Counted from the stretch's first letter, positions 1-5,271 are shown. The stretch is 6,146 bases of DNA from Clostridium sp. CAG:1193 (GCA_000436255.1 HF990816.1:1-6146), one strand, 5' to 3'. Numbers and translations: made by a program. Notes: generated from the letters alone by a model not told the origin.

Positions 1-387
1 TATTTTATAATATTCATCACATAATAATTCTAAATAATAATTATTATTAAATATATATATTTCACTTTTACTTAATTTATACTTTAAAAAATAATCTTTA
101 ATTTTATATAAAAATCTAGAATTATCATGAAACACTATATCAACATCAGTTTTCTTAGTATATAAAGAAAAAGGATCATATTCTCTTTTTATCTTTAAAA
201 TAATACCATAATACTCATTTATATAACAATCTACATTAAATAAAGAATATACCTCTATGCCATAATGTTTTTTTAACTTGGCTAAAATATTTTTCATAAG
301 ATTACCAATATTCTCTTTATCATACTTATAATAATACTTATTTAAATAAACAATATATTCATTTTCATTAATCACACTTATTTTCAT
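1..387 (-). CDS. Tyrosine-rich protein of unknown function, C-terminus beyond left edge
   Basis: I do not recognise this gene. An open frame of 129 codons starts at the ATG at 387-385 and reaches base 1 without a stop, so the 3' end lies outside the window. An in-frame TGA TGA pair just upstream fixes the frame, and the next in-frame ATG is at residue 31. The product begins MKISVINENEYIVYLNKYYY and is unusually rich in Tyr, Lys, Ile and Asn. It has no signal peptide, membrane segment or cysteine cluster; it looks like a soluble alpha/beta protein. There is no Shine-Dalgarno box, and a sigma-K-like promoter (401-427) ends only 13 bases before the ATG, so the mRNA would be nearly leaderless. 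The promoter and the tyrosine content would fit a late mother-cell or coat-associated protein, but that is inference. An internal start cannot be excluded. Confidence 0.75.
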   Translation of the reverse strand, partial: MKISVINENEYIVYLNKYYYKYDKENIGNLMKNILAKLKKHYGIEVYSLFNVDCYINEYYGIILKIKREYDPFSLYTKKTDVDIVFHDNSRFLYKIKDYFLKYKLSKSEIYIFNNNYYLELLCDEYYKI

Positions 388-400
388 AATTCATCATTTA

Positions 401-427
401 TATAATATGCCTACGCACTAATATAGT
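401..427 (-). promoter_or_regulatory. Sigma-K-like promoter for the left-edge unknown gene
   Basis: On the minus strand the -10 region reads GCATATTATA (410-401). This fits the known Bacillus sigma-K pattern gCATAnnaTA at every defined base. An AC dinucleotide (427-426) lies 16 bases upstream, as in the sigma-K -35 element. Expected initiation is near 394, about 7 bases before the ATG. A small inverted repeat (CACTA-ATA-TAGTG, 416-428) overlaps the -35 and spacer and could be an operator. No expression evidence exists here. Confidence 0.5.
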
Positions 428-432
428 GATTA

Positions 433-461
433 TTGAATTTTATTTTTTTATATGATATGCT
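433..461 (+). promoter_or_regulatory. Sigma-A-like promoter for the 38-residue membrane protein
   Basis: TTGAAT (433-438) and TATGCT (456-461) are separated by 17 bases. TG at 453-454 adds an extended -10 (TGATATGCT). Initiation near 468 would give a leader of about 20 bases that includes the strong AAGGAGG at 474-480, in line with the short leaders of neighbouring genes. Each hexamer matches consensus at only four of six positions. Confidence 0.45.
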
Positions 462-487
462 TATTACATAAATAAGGAGGATACGTA

Positions 488-604
488 ATGGCTAAGAAAA
501 AAGAAGCCAGCAAAAATTTATGTAATGCTGGATTAACTCTAACAATAATATTTGCTGTATTAATTGCTGGTACAATAGGTTTTTTAATAGGTTTTTTTGC
601 TTAA
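488..604 (+). CDS. 38-residue single-pass membrane protein, glycine-zipper-like
   Basis: I do not recognise a family for this microprotein. It starts at ATG 488 behind a near-perfect AAGGAGG box (474-480) with 7-base spacing and ends at TAA 602-604. A promoter-like site precedes it and a rho-independent terminator follows at once, so it is a complete single-gene transcription unit. The N-terminus is basic (MAKKKEASKN), followed by a hydrophobic segment from about residue 16 to the end with glycines at 28, 31 and 35. That spacing favours tight helix packing or oligomerisation. The single cysteine (C12) lies next to the membrane. The Lys-rich end should stay cytoplasmic. The role is unknown; small membrane regulators, sporulation membrane peptides and toxin-like peptides all have this shape. 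The signals make the gene convincing despite its size. Confidence 0.75.
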   Translation: MAKKKEASKNLCNAGLTLTIIFAVLIAGTIGFLIGFFA

Positions 605-629
605 GAGTATAGTTAACTATACTTTTTTA
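603..629 (+). terminator. Rho-independent terminator of the 38-residue gene
   Basis: The perfect inverted repeat AGTATAGTTAACTATACT (606-623) overlaps the stop region and is followed by TTTTTT on the plus strand. The minus strand lacks a T-run after the same hairpin, so it acts mainly on the small membrane-protein gene. Confidence 0.75.
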
Positions 630-645
630 TATTTTTTATAAAAGA

Positions 646-671
646 AAAACGTTACTATTTTGTAGCGTTTT
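646..671 (-). terminator. Terminator of the EIIB-like gene, overlapping its stop codon
   Basis: On the minus strand AAAACGCTAC (671-662) pairs with GTAACGTTTT (655-646) across a 6-base loop with one C/A mismatch, followed by a further T and a T-rich stretch. The TAG stop (657-655) lies within the loop and 3' arm. The plus strand forms the same hairpin with a G-T pair and also ends in T residues, so it may back up the preceding terminator. Confidence 0.6.
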
Positions 672-987
672 GTTTCATTAAATCATCTATACATTTTTTT
701 AGTTTAACTGCATCTGTATCAAAAACAATCTTTAATTGATCATCTATTTCTACGATACCTTTTGCACCTAATTTTTGTATTCCCTCTTTATTAGCTAGTG
801 AAACATCTCTTAAAGTAACTTTAAACCTAGATAAAGATGCATCTATACTTATAATATTTTTTTTACCACCTAATAATTCAACTAACTTATTAGCTTCTAT
901 TTTAAAATCTCTTTTGCTTCCTTTAATAACTGCAAATGCTATTATTATAAGTATTACTGCTATTATTATATATCTTGCCCATGGCAT
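655..987 (-). CDS. Membrane-anchored PTS EIIB-like protein lacking the active-site cysteine
   Basis: This 110-residue protein has one N-terminal membrane helix (about residues 5-21) and a single glucose-type PTS EIIB domain (about 30-103). The fold signature is seen in LGGKKNIISIDASLSRFKV, then LGAKGIVEID and a final helix. In active EIIB domains the DAC.TR motif carries the cysteine phosphorylated by EIIA and passed to the sugar. Here it reads DASLSR, with Ser51 at that place, so ordinary phosphotransfer is unlikely. No EIIC or EIIA gene is nearby. The start is ATG 987: AGAGGTGATA lies just upstream, and an upstream in-frame GTG (996) falls inside that box. A sigma-A-like promoter precedes it and a terminator follows. 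A sensory or structural role is possible, but the function is unknown. The family call is firm. Confidence 0.85.
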   Translation of the reverse strand: MPWARYIIIAVILIIIAFAVIKGSKRDFKIEANKLVELLGGKKNIISIDASLSRFKVTLRDVSLANKEGIQKLGAKGIVEIDDQLKIVFDTDAVKLKKCIDDLMKQNATK

Positions 988-1010
988 AAATATCACCTCT
1001 TAACATAATA

Positions 1011-1038
1011 ATTATACTATATTTTTTTACTTTTGCAA
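1011..1038 (-). promoter_or_regulatory. Sigma-A-like promoter of the EIIB-like gene
   Basis: On the minus strand TTGCAA (1038-1033) and a perfect TATAAT (1016-1011) are separated by 16 bases. Initiation near 1004 gives a leader of about 17 bases holding AGAGGTGATA before ATG 987. TTGCAA is a palindrome, so it could also serve a plus-strand promoter, but no good -10 lies at the right distance for cotY/Z. Confidence 0.65.
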
Positions 1039-1110
1039 TCATAAATTGGGTGTTAATTATATATCATATGTCTTATGTAGAATATCTTAATATTGAAAAG
1101 AGGTGTAAAT

Positions 1111-1530
1111 ATGTGTAATGAAGATAACAAAAATACTAATAATTGTATGTATGAAATACTAAAAACTATATTAGTATTACAAAAAGAAGCTAATATGCCA
1201 GAGTGCTGTTTAGATACTTGTGATAAAAAATGTTTAGGATGTACACCATGTACATGTTGTTGTAATACAAGGCCAATAACAATTTATACTTGTGGATGTT
1301 GTAATACTAAATTAGCTCTACCTATAACAAAGGATCCTAATGAAACAGTTACTTCTAGTGTATTTAGAATAGAAAAATTAGATGACAATTGTGCTACATT
1401 TAGAGTACTTGTTGCAACAGTAAATGATGGAGTAACTACTTATACAGCAACTGATTCATTCTTTACAATTAATCTAAATTGTGTTTGTGTATTAAAATGT
1501 TTAAACGATACATATATTGAATGTATATAA
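1111..1530 (+). CDS. CotY/CotZ-family cysteine-rich spore coat protein
   Basis: The protein has 139 residues and 19 cysteines. It resembles the CotY/CotZ family, outer-coat and crust proteins of Bacillus spores that crosslink through disulfides into ordered layers. The C-terminal half carries the family core: VFRIEKLDDNCATFRVLVA (84-102) aligns with the FFRVEKLCDCCATLSIL region of Bacillus CotZ, and FFTINLNCVCVLKC (117-130) with its FCIEVDLGCFCAIQCL region. The N-terminus has the usual helix after an early cysteine (CMYEILKTILVLQKEA). Residues 32-64 hold most of the cysteines, with CTPCTCCC and CGCC. ATG 1111 is chosen because AAAAGAGGTG ends 5 bases upstream; the in-frame TTG at 1093 precedes that box. 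It is a single-gene unit with its own terminator. Expression in the mother cell is expected, but the upstream promoter is not clear. I cannot separate CotY from CotZ. Confidence 0.88.
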   Translation: MCNEDNKNTNNCMYEILKTILVLQKEANMPECCLDTCDKKCLGCTPCTCCCNTRPITIYTCGCCNTKLALPITKDPNETVTSSVFRIEKLDDNCATFRVLVATVNDGVTTYTATDSFFTINLNCVCVLKCLNDTYIECI

Positions 1531-1531
1531 T

Positions 1532-1556
1532 AGGCCAAATTTAATTGGCCTTTTTT
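1532..1556 (+). terminator. Terminator of the CotY/CotZ-family gene
   Basis: AGGCCAA (1532-1538) and TTGGCCT (1545-1551) form a perfect 7-bp stem with a 6-base loop, followed by TTTTTT. It begins one base after the TAA stop. The 3' arm and T-run lie inside the last codons of the convergent 103-residue gene. The minus strand forms the same hairpin without a good T-run. Confidence 0.85.
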
Positions 1557-1852
1557 ATATCAACAATATCATCAATATTTATTTTTTCTTCATCAATAGT
1601 AATTAAATTATTATCCTTAAGTGCAACTACATCAACAATTCTTTCACTTTTATCTTTTAAAACTATTTTTGCTCTAAATTTATACACAAAATTATCAGAT
1701 AAAAAATATTCATTAATTTTACTTACAATATTCATATTATCTATTCTATCAATTTTTTCTAATACTTCATTTTCATTAGTAAAATGATAACTTTCTTTAT
1801 TATTTTTTATATATTTATTAATTTGGTTAATAAAAACTTTAGGTTTAGCCAT
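1541..1852 (-). CDS. Conserved-looking 103-residue protein, unknown function, probable sporulation gene
   Basis: I do not recognise a named family. The start is ATG 1852, supported by AAGGAGG 4 bases upstream. The N-terminal half (1-58) is polar, Asn/Lys-rich and probably helical. The C-terminal part (about 59-103, FRAKIVLKDKSERIVDVVAL then LITIDEEKINIDDIVDIKK) alternates short beta strands and turns, ending in an IxIDDIVDI strand. This is the look of a small Sm-like or YolD-like barrel, but that is only a fold impression. There are no cysteines, signal peptide or membrane segments. A consensus-like sigma-E promoter (1874-1901) lies just upstream, suggesting expression in the mother cell early after engulfment starts. 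The gene converges on the CotY/CotZ-family gene, and its last codons contain that gene's terminator. It has no strong terminator of its own. Confidence 0.8.
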   Translation of the reverse strand: MAKPKVFINQINKYIKNNKESYHFTNENEVLEKIDRIDNMNIVSKINEYFLSDNFVYKFRAKIVLKDKSERIVDVVALKDNNLITIDEEKINIDDIVDIKKAN

Positions 1853-1873
1853 AATTCCTCCTTATCAATATTA

Positions 1874-1901
1874 ATTGTATGCATTAAAGATTAAAATTTG
1901 A
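1874..1901 (-). promoter_or_regulatory. Sigma-E-like promoter of the 103-residue gene
   Basis: On the minus strand the -10 reads CATACAAT (1881-1874), an exact match to the Bacillus sigma-E -10 consensus. TCAAATT (1901-1895) lies 13 bases upstream and matches the -35 pattern KMATATT at six of seven positions. Initiation near 1867 leaves a leader of about 15 bases containing AAGGAGG. No sigma-A element of similar quality is present. Confidence 0.6.
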
Positions 1902-1931
1902 TTATTATGTAAATAATAAAAATGTGATATT

Positions 1932-3041
1932 ATGGCAAAATTATATAAATATAAAATAAATAAAAATATTTTGATTACATTATTATGCTTTATAGTTATT
2001 AGTATAGTAAGTATTTATAGTGCAGGAAATATAATAGGTATAAATAATTTATTTGTTAAACAAATAATTTGGTTTATATCTGGCTTTTTAACTATTTATT
2101 TAATAGCAAAAACTGATAATGATGATATTTATTCATCATACAAAATATTATATGTTTTTGGAAATATTGTTTTAGTACTTTTACTCTTATTTGCACCCCC
2201 AATTAACAACTCAAAATGTTGGTTTAATATTTTTGGTATAGGAACAGTTCAACCAAGCGAATTTATGAAAATAATACTAATTATTACTAATGCAGTTATT
2301 ATAGATAAACACAATAAAAAGAAAGATAAAAAAGATATTACTTTAATACTTAAAATATTTATCGTAACTTTAATACCATCAATTCTTACATTTTTAGAAC
2401 CTGATACAGGGATGGTAATTATATACTTTGTAATATCAATATCCATGTTATTTATATCTGGTATTAATATTAAATGGTTTATATCATTAATAATTATTAT
2501 AAGCACATTTTTATCAATATTTTTATTAATATATTTTTATAAAGAAGATTTATTTATAAAAGTATTTGGTTCATCTTTTTTCTATAGAATAGATAGATTA
2601 TTAGATTGGAAAGATGGAGTTGGTATGCAACTTACTAATGCACTTAATGGAATTGGTAGTGCTTTTATATTTGGACATGGTTTTAATAATACCCCAATAT
2701 ATTTTCCAGAACCACAAACAGATTTTATATTTTCTGTTTTTGCCACTAATTTTGGTCTTATAGGATCTATTATATTAATTTCTCTTATTATTTATTTTGA
2801 TTTTAGTATTATAAATATAGGAATTAAATGTAAAAATAAGATTGATAAATATGTAATATCTGGTATTGTAGGTATGCTTTTATATCAACAAATACAAAAT
2901 ATTGGAATGAATATTGGGCTTCTTCCAATTACAGGTATAACTCTACCATTTATTAGTTATGGAGGATCAAGCCTACTTTCTTATATGATAATAGTTGGTC
3001 TTATTTTAAACATTTCAAATGATAAAAGAAAAAAGCACTAA
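1932..3041 (+). CDS. SEDS-family peptidoglycan glycosyltransferase (RodA/FtsW/SpoVE type)
   Basis: SEDS proteins are polytopic membrane enzymes that polymerise lipid II into glycan strands with a partner class B penicillin-binding protein. The 369 residues fit the family, with about ten membrane segments. Motifs in order: QPSEF (107-111, conserved Glu110), EPDTG (156-160), FPEPQTDFIF (258-267) with the invariant Asp264 in the position essential in RodA, and LPITGITLPFISYGGSS (331-347). NIGMNIGLLPITG is closer to RodA (NIGM.IGL.PVTG) than to FtsW. Unusually, the normally glycine-rich IGSGGLxGxG segment reads IGSAFIFGHG (241-250), and the usual acidic pair after TDFIF is ATNFG. The start has no GGAGG; GTGATATTATG is shared with the ppaC start and could pair with the 16S tail. 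No PBP partner is in the window, so elongation, division or spore-cortex use cannot be decided. It ends 4 bp from the convergent ppaC. Confidence 0.88.
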   Translation: MAKLYKYKINKNILITLLCFIVISIVSIYSAGNIIGINNLFVKQIIWFISGFLTIYLIAKTDNDDIYSSYKILYVFGNIVLVLLLLFAPPINNSKCWFNIFGIGTVQPSEFMKIILIITNAVIIDKHNKKKDKKDITLILKIFIVTLIPSILTFLEPDTGMVIIYFVISISMLFISGINIKWFISLIIIISTFLSIFLLIYFYKEDLFIKVFGSSFFYRIDRLLDWKDGVGMQLTNALNGIGSAFIFGHGFNNTPIYFPEPQTDFIFSVFATNFGLIGSIILISLIIYFDFSIINIGIKCKNKIDKYVISGIVGMLLYQQIQNIGMNIGLLPITGITLPFISYGGSSLLSYMIIVGLILNISNDKRKKH

Positions 3042-3047
3042 GTGCTT
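3029..3047 (-). terminator. Terminator of ppaC, embedded in the 3' end of the SEDS gene
   Basis: The palindrome AAGCACTAAGTGCTT (3033-3047) holds the SEDS-gene stop (3039-3041) and two bases of the ppaC stop (3048-3046). On the minus strand it is followed by TTTTTT (3034-3029), so it looks like the ppaC terminator. On the plus strand no T-run follows. The effective loop is about 5 bases and the stem about 5 bp, so it is short. Confidence 0.6.
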
Positions 3048-4674
3048 ATAGACTTTCTAAAGTATCCATAATGTATGGTACTATTTGACTTTTTCTAGAT
3101 AATATATTATTAAGTGAAACACCTTCATATATAGAATCTAATTTAAAACTTTCCTTTATAATTTCTTCAGATTTTGAACTATATATAATATATGATTTAT
3201 TTTCAAATATATCAGTTATAAACAAAGTTAAAACTTTGTAATTCTTATCTTCTGCTACTTGATCAAAATATTTAACCATTTCATTTAATTTCTTTTTCAA
3301 ATAATTAAAATCAGAAGTTAATACTTGACCTATGCCTACTAATTGTTCATTTACTTTATAAGATTTAAAATCTTTATATAAAAGTTGTTCAATACTAAGT
3401 CCTTTTATACTCATACCATGTTTTAATAATTCATTACCATAGTCTTCATAATCAACACCTGCAATTTCAGATAATTTTGTTAATGTTACTCTATCTTTCA
3501 TAGTAGTTGTTGGAGATGTTAATAGTAATGTATCAGATATTATTGCAGATGCCATAAGGCCTGCAATTTCTTTTGGTATTTCAATATTATTTTCTTTATA
3601 CAAATCATAAATAATTGTATTAACACTACCATACGCTGCATTTCTAAAATTAATTGGTTTTTTAGTAATAATATCACCTATATTATGATGATCTACTACT
3701 TCTATAATTTCAGCTTCCTCAAGGCCATCAACACTTTGTGATGCATTATTATGATCTACTAATATTACTTTTTTTCTAAATACATCATTAGTATCAGTTA
3801 ATGTTAAAAGCCCCATACATTCATTTCTTTTTCCTAATATTGGATAATTAGTATGCTTTAACTTTTTACTTGCATCAAGAAAATCTGATAAATAATCTGC
3901 TTCATTAAATGTAACAGATCCTTCTTTTCTTATAAAATCACCTACATAATTAGATAAAGATATATTCTTTCCTACTTCATAAGAATTAAATGGTGTAGAT
4001 ATTATATTAACCTTATTTTTCTTTGCTTTTATTAAAAATTCTACTGGTAGTTTTAAATTTGCAACTATTATTATTAATTTAACTTTATTATTAATTGCAT
4101 ACTCTAATATTGGTTTTCTATCACCCACTATTAATATAGACGAACTATCTAATGTTACCGTATTAAAAAATGTTTCTTTCGCATATGTAACAGCCATTAC
4201 ATTACCACTTATTTCCTTATCAAATTTTAATACTTTCTCACCATTTAATATACTTAATATATTTTCATAAGATGTATTAATTTTATGAAAATCACCGTTT
4301 ATTATTTCTTTAGCAATTTCTTTTAGTGATATATATCCATAATATTTACATCTTGAATCTACAATTGGAATACCTGTTAAAGAAAGAGAATTCATATAAT
4401 CAAATACTTCTTTAATAGGTCTATCTTTATATTCATATACTCCCCTATGATAATTAACATCTTTTAATTGAAGTTTAACATCATTTAAATGAAATGGAGT
4501 TTTTACTTTAAAATAATCAAGTGCATATTTTGTTTCTGAATTAATATCCCCTAGTGTAGAAGGTATTGTATGAAAACCTAATTTATTTTTTAAATATGAA
4601 AGTGCAATAGACGCACATATAGAATCAGTATCTGGATTTTTATGTCCAAAAATATAAATAAAATCATTATTCAT
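3046..4674 (-). CDS. ppaC: Manganese-dependent inorganic pyrophosphatase with CBS and DRTGG domains
   Basis: This cytoplasmic family II (DHH superfamily) enzyme hydrolyses pyrophosphate to two phosphates and so pulls biosynthetic reactions forward. The 542-residue length matches the regulated subclass. In order: DHH part 1 with GHKNPDTDSICASIA (10-24; metal ligands His11, Asp15, Asp17), a CBS repeat (about 72-125), a DRTGG-type domain (about 145-240, with VGDR at 183-186), a second CBS repeat (about 248-300), DHH continued with ILVDHN (Asp307) and VVDHH (327-330), SDT (Asp381), then DHHA2 ending in LSRKSQIVP (525-533; Ser526-Arg527-Lys528 bind substrate). In characterised relatives such as Clostridium perfringens the CBS pair makes activity respond to adenine nucleotides. 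ATG 4674 is chosen because GGGGTGATATT precedes it; upstream in-frame starts would fall in the promoter at 4703-4731. The gene lies downstream of the ASCH gene but has its own promoter. Confidence 0.96.
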   Translation of the reverse strand: MNNDFIYIFGHKNPDTDSICASIALSYLKNKLGFHTIPSTLGDINSETKYALDYFKVKTPFHLNDVKLQLKDVNYHRGVYEYKDRPIKEVFDYMNSLSLTGIPIVDSRCKYYGYISLKEIAKEIINGDFHKINTSYENILSILNGEKVLKFDKEISGNVMAVTYAKETFFNTVTLDSSSILIVGDRKPILEYAINNKVKLIIIVANLKLPVEFLIKAKKNKVNIISTPFNSYEVGKNISLSNYVGDFIRKEGSVTFNEADYLSDFLDASKKLKHTNYPILGKRNECMGLLTLTDTNDVFRKKVILVDHNNASQSVDGLEEAEIIEVVDHHNIGDIITKKPINFRNAAYGSVNTIIYDLYKENNIEIPKEIAGLMASAIISDTLLLTSPTTTMKDRVTLTKLSEIAGVDYEDYGNELLKHGMSIKGLSIEQLLYKDFKSYKVNEQLVGIGQVLTSDFNYLKKKLNEMVKYFDQVAEDKNYKVLTLFITDIFENKSYIIYSSKSEEIIKESFKLDSIYEGVSLNNILSRKSQIVPYIMDTLESL

Positions 4675-4702
4675 AATATCACCCCACGAATTACATTTGT
4701 AC

Positions 4703-4731
4703 ATATTACCACGTTTTAAAGTAAAATACAA
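4703..4731 (-). promoter_or_regulatory. Sigma-A-like promoter of ppaC with extended -10
   Basis: On the minus strand TTGTAT (4731-4726) and TAATAT (4708-4703) are 17 bases apart, with TGG (4711-4709) giving an extended -10 (TGGTAATAT). Initiation near 4697 gives a leader of about 22 bases that includes GGGGTGATA. This supports ATG 4674 and means ppaC need not depend on read-through from the ASCH gene. No terminator is visible between the two genes, so some read-through is likely. Confidence 0.65.
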
Positions 4732-4745
4732 GCAAAAAGCAAGCA

Positions 4746-5144
4746 TTATTGTAAATTATCATAGTTCCAGATATTTAATTTGCCTTTTGCACTTATTTTA
4801 TTAATTTTTCTTACATTTTTTAATACCCATGCATATCTACCAACTTCATATAATCCACAATTATATTCTTTTTCATTCTTTTTTATATTTTCAATAAATT
4901 CTTCAGTCATATAAATACAATCCACTAAATCACATACACAAATAATATAGCCAAAATTCATGTCTATATTATTTGCTAAAGACATTACATATTCTTTTTC
5001 TAAATACTTTTTATCTATCTTTTTACCACTTGCATGTATATATAAAGGCCCTCTATAATTTGTTTTAAAACTCCTTGTTTCAATCTTTTTATCACCATTC
5101 ATTATTAATGATGCATATGGTTCTTTAATACTTAATACTTTCAT
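4746..5144 (-). CDS. ASCH-domain protein
   Basis: This 132-residue protein is almost entirely one ASCH domain, a PUA-like beta-barrel fold associated with RNA or modified-nucleotide binding. Signature segments: the N-terminal MKVLSIKEPYASLIMNGDKK followed by IETRSF, then YRGPLYIHAS (30-39), the GYIICVCDLVDC strand-turn (65-76) and GRYAWVLKNV (102-111) near the end. The E. coli ASCH protein YqfB is an N4-acetylcytidine amidohydrolase that uses Lys, Thr and Glu; here Lys20 and Thr23 have the same three-residue spacing, but equivalence is unproven. The start at ATG 5144 has AAGGAG (5157-5152) 7 bases upstream and an extended -10 promoter at 5168-5176. It is followed on the same strand by ppaC, 71 bases later. 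The domain call is firm; substrate and role are unknown. Confidence 0.88.
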   Translation of the reverse strand: MKVLSIKEPYASLIMNGDKKIETRSFKTNYRGPLYIHASGKKIDKKYLEKEYVMSLANNIDMNFGYIICVCDLVDCIYMTEEFIENIKKNEKEYNCGLYEVGRYAWVLKNVRKINKISAKGKLNIWNYDNLQ

Positions 5145-5167
5145 ATCCTCACTCCTTAATTTAGTTA

Positions 5168-5176
5168 ATTATATCA
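5168..5176 (-). promoter_or_regulatory. Extended -10 promoter of the ASCH gene
   Basis: On the minus strand TGATATAAT (5176-5168) is a perfect extended -10 element. Nothing good stands at -35, where the sequence is the hairpin of the preceding terminator. Initiation near 5161 gives a leader of about 17 bases with AAGGAG. Confidence 0.55.
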
Positions 5177-5200
5177 AAAAAACTAACGAAACGTTAGTTT
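5176..5200 (-). terminator. Terminator of the CotD-family transcript
   Basis: AAACTAACG (5180-5188) and CGTTAGTTT (5192-5200) form a perfect 9-bp stem with a 3-base loop. On the minus strand it is followed by seven T residues (5182-5176). It lies about 70 bases after the CotD-family stop, with no other gene between. The plus strand is followed by AATAG, with no T-run. Confidence 0.85.
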
Positions 5201-5271
5201 AATAGATTTTAAAATAGACTAAATTGAGATAGTGTGCCTACTAATAGATGATAATATGTTAATTAATTTTA

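Noticed and set aside
405..430. Resemblance between GCCTACGCACTAATA near 409 and GCCTACTAATA near 5236 as a shared regulatory motif
   Set aside because: The match needs a gap, the contexts differ, and such short AT-rich words are expected by chance.
1039..1073. A sigma-E or sigma-K promoter for the CotY/CotZ-family gene (CATATGTCT at 1065-1073 or CATAAATT at 1040-1047)
   Set aside because: Neither word keeps the conserved TA or AAT end, and no matching -35 lies at the right distance. The promoter stays unassigned.
1545..1787. A plus-strand open frame with a Ser/Ile/Leu-rich hydrophobic product
   Set aside because: It is antisense to the 103-residue gene, begins inside the CotY/Z terminator and lacks an RBS.
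4675..4746. A 24-residue N-terminal extension of ppaC
   Set aside because: It would overlap a good sigma-A-like promoter. GGGGTGATATT precedes ATG 4674, and the family begins right before the GHKNPD motif.
5201..5271. A small RNA or promoter in the gap after the CotD-family gene (TTGAGA at 5224)
   Set aside because: No good -10 lies 16-18 bases away and there is no stable hairpin apart from the terminator. It is best read as the 3' untranslated part of the CotD transcript.
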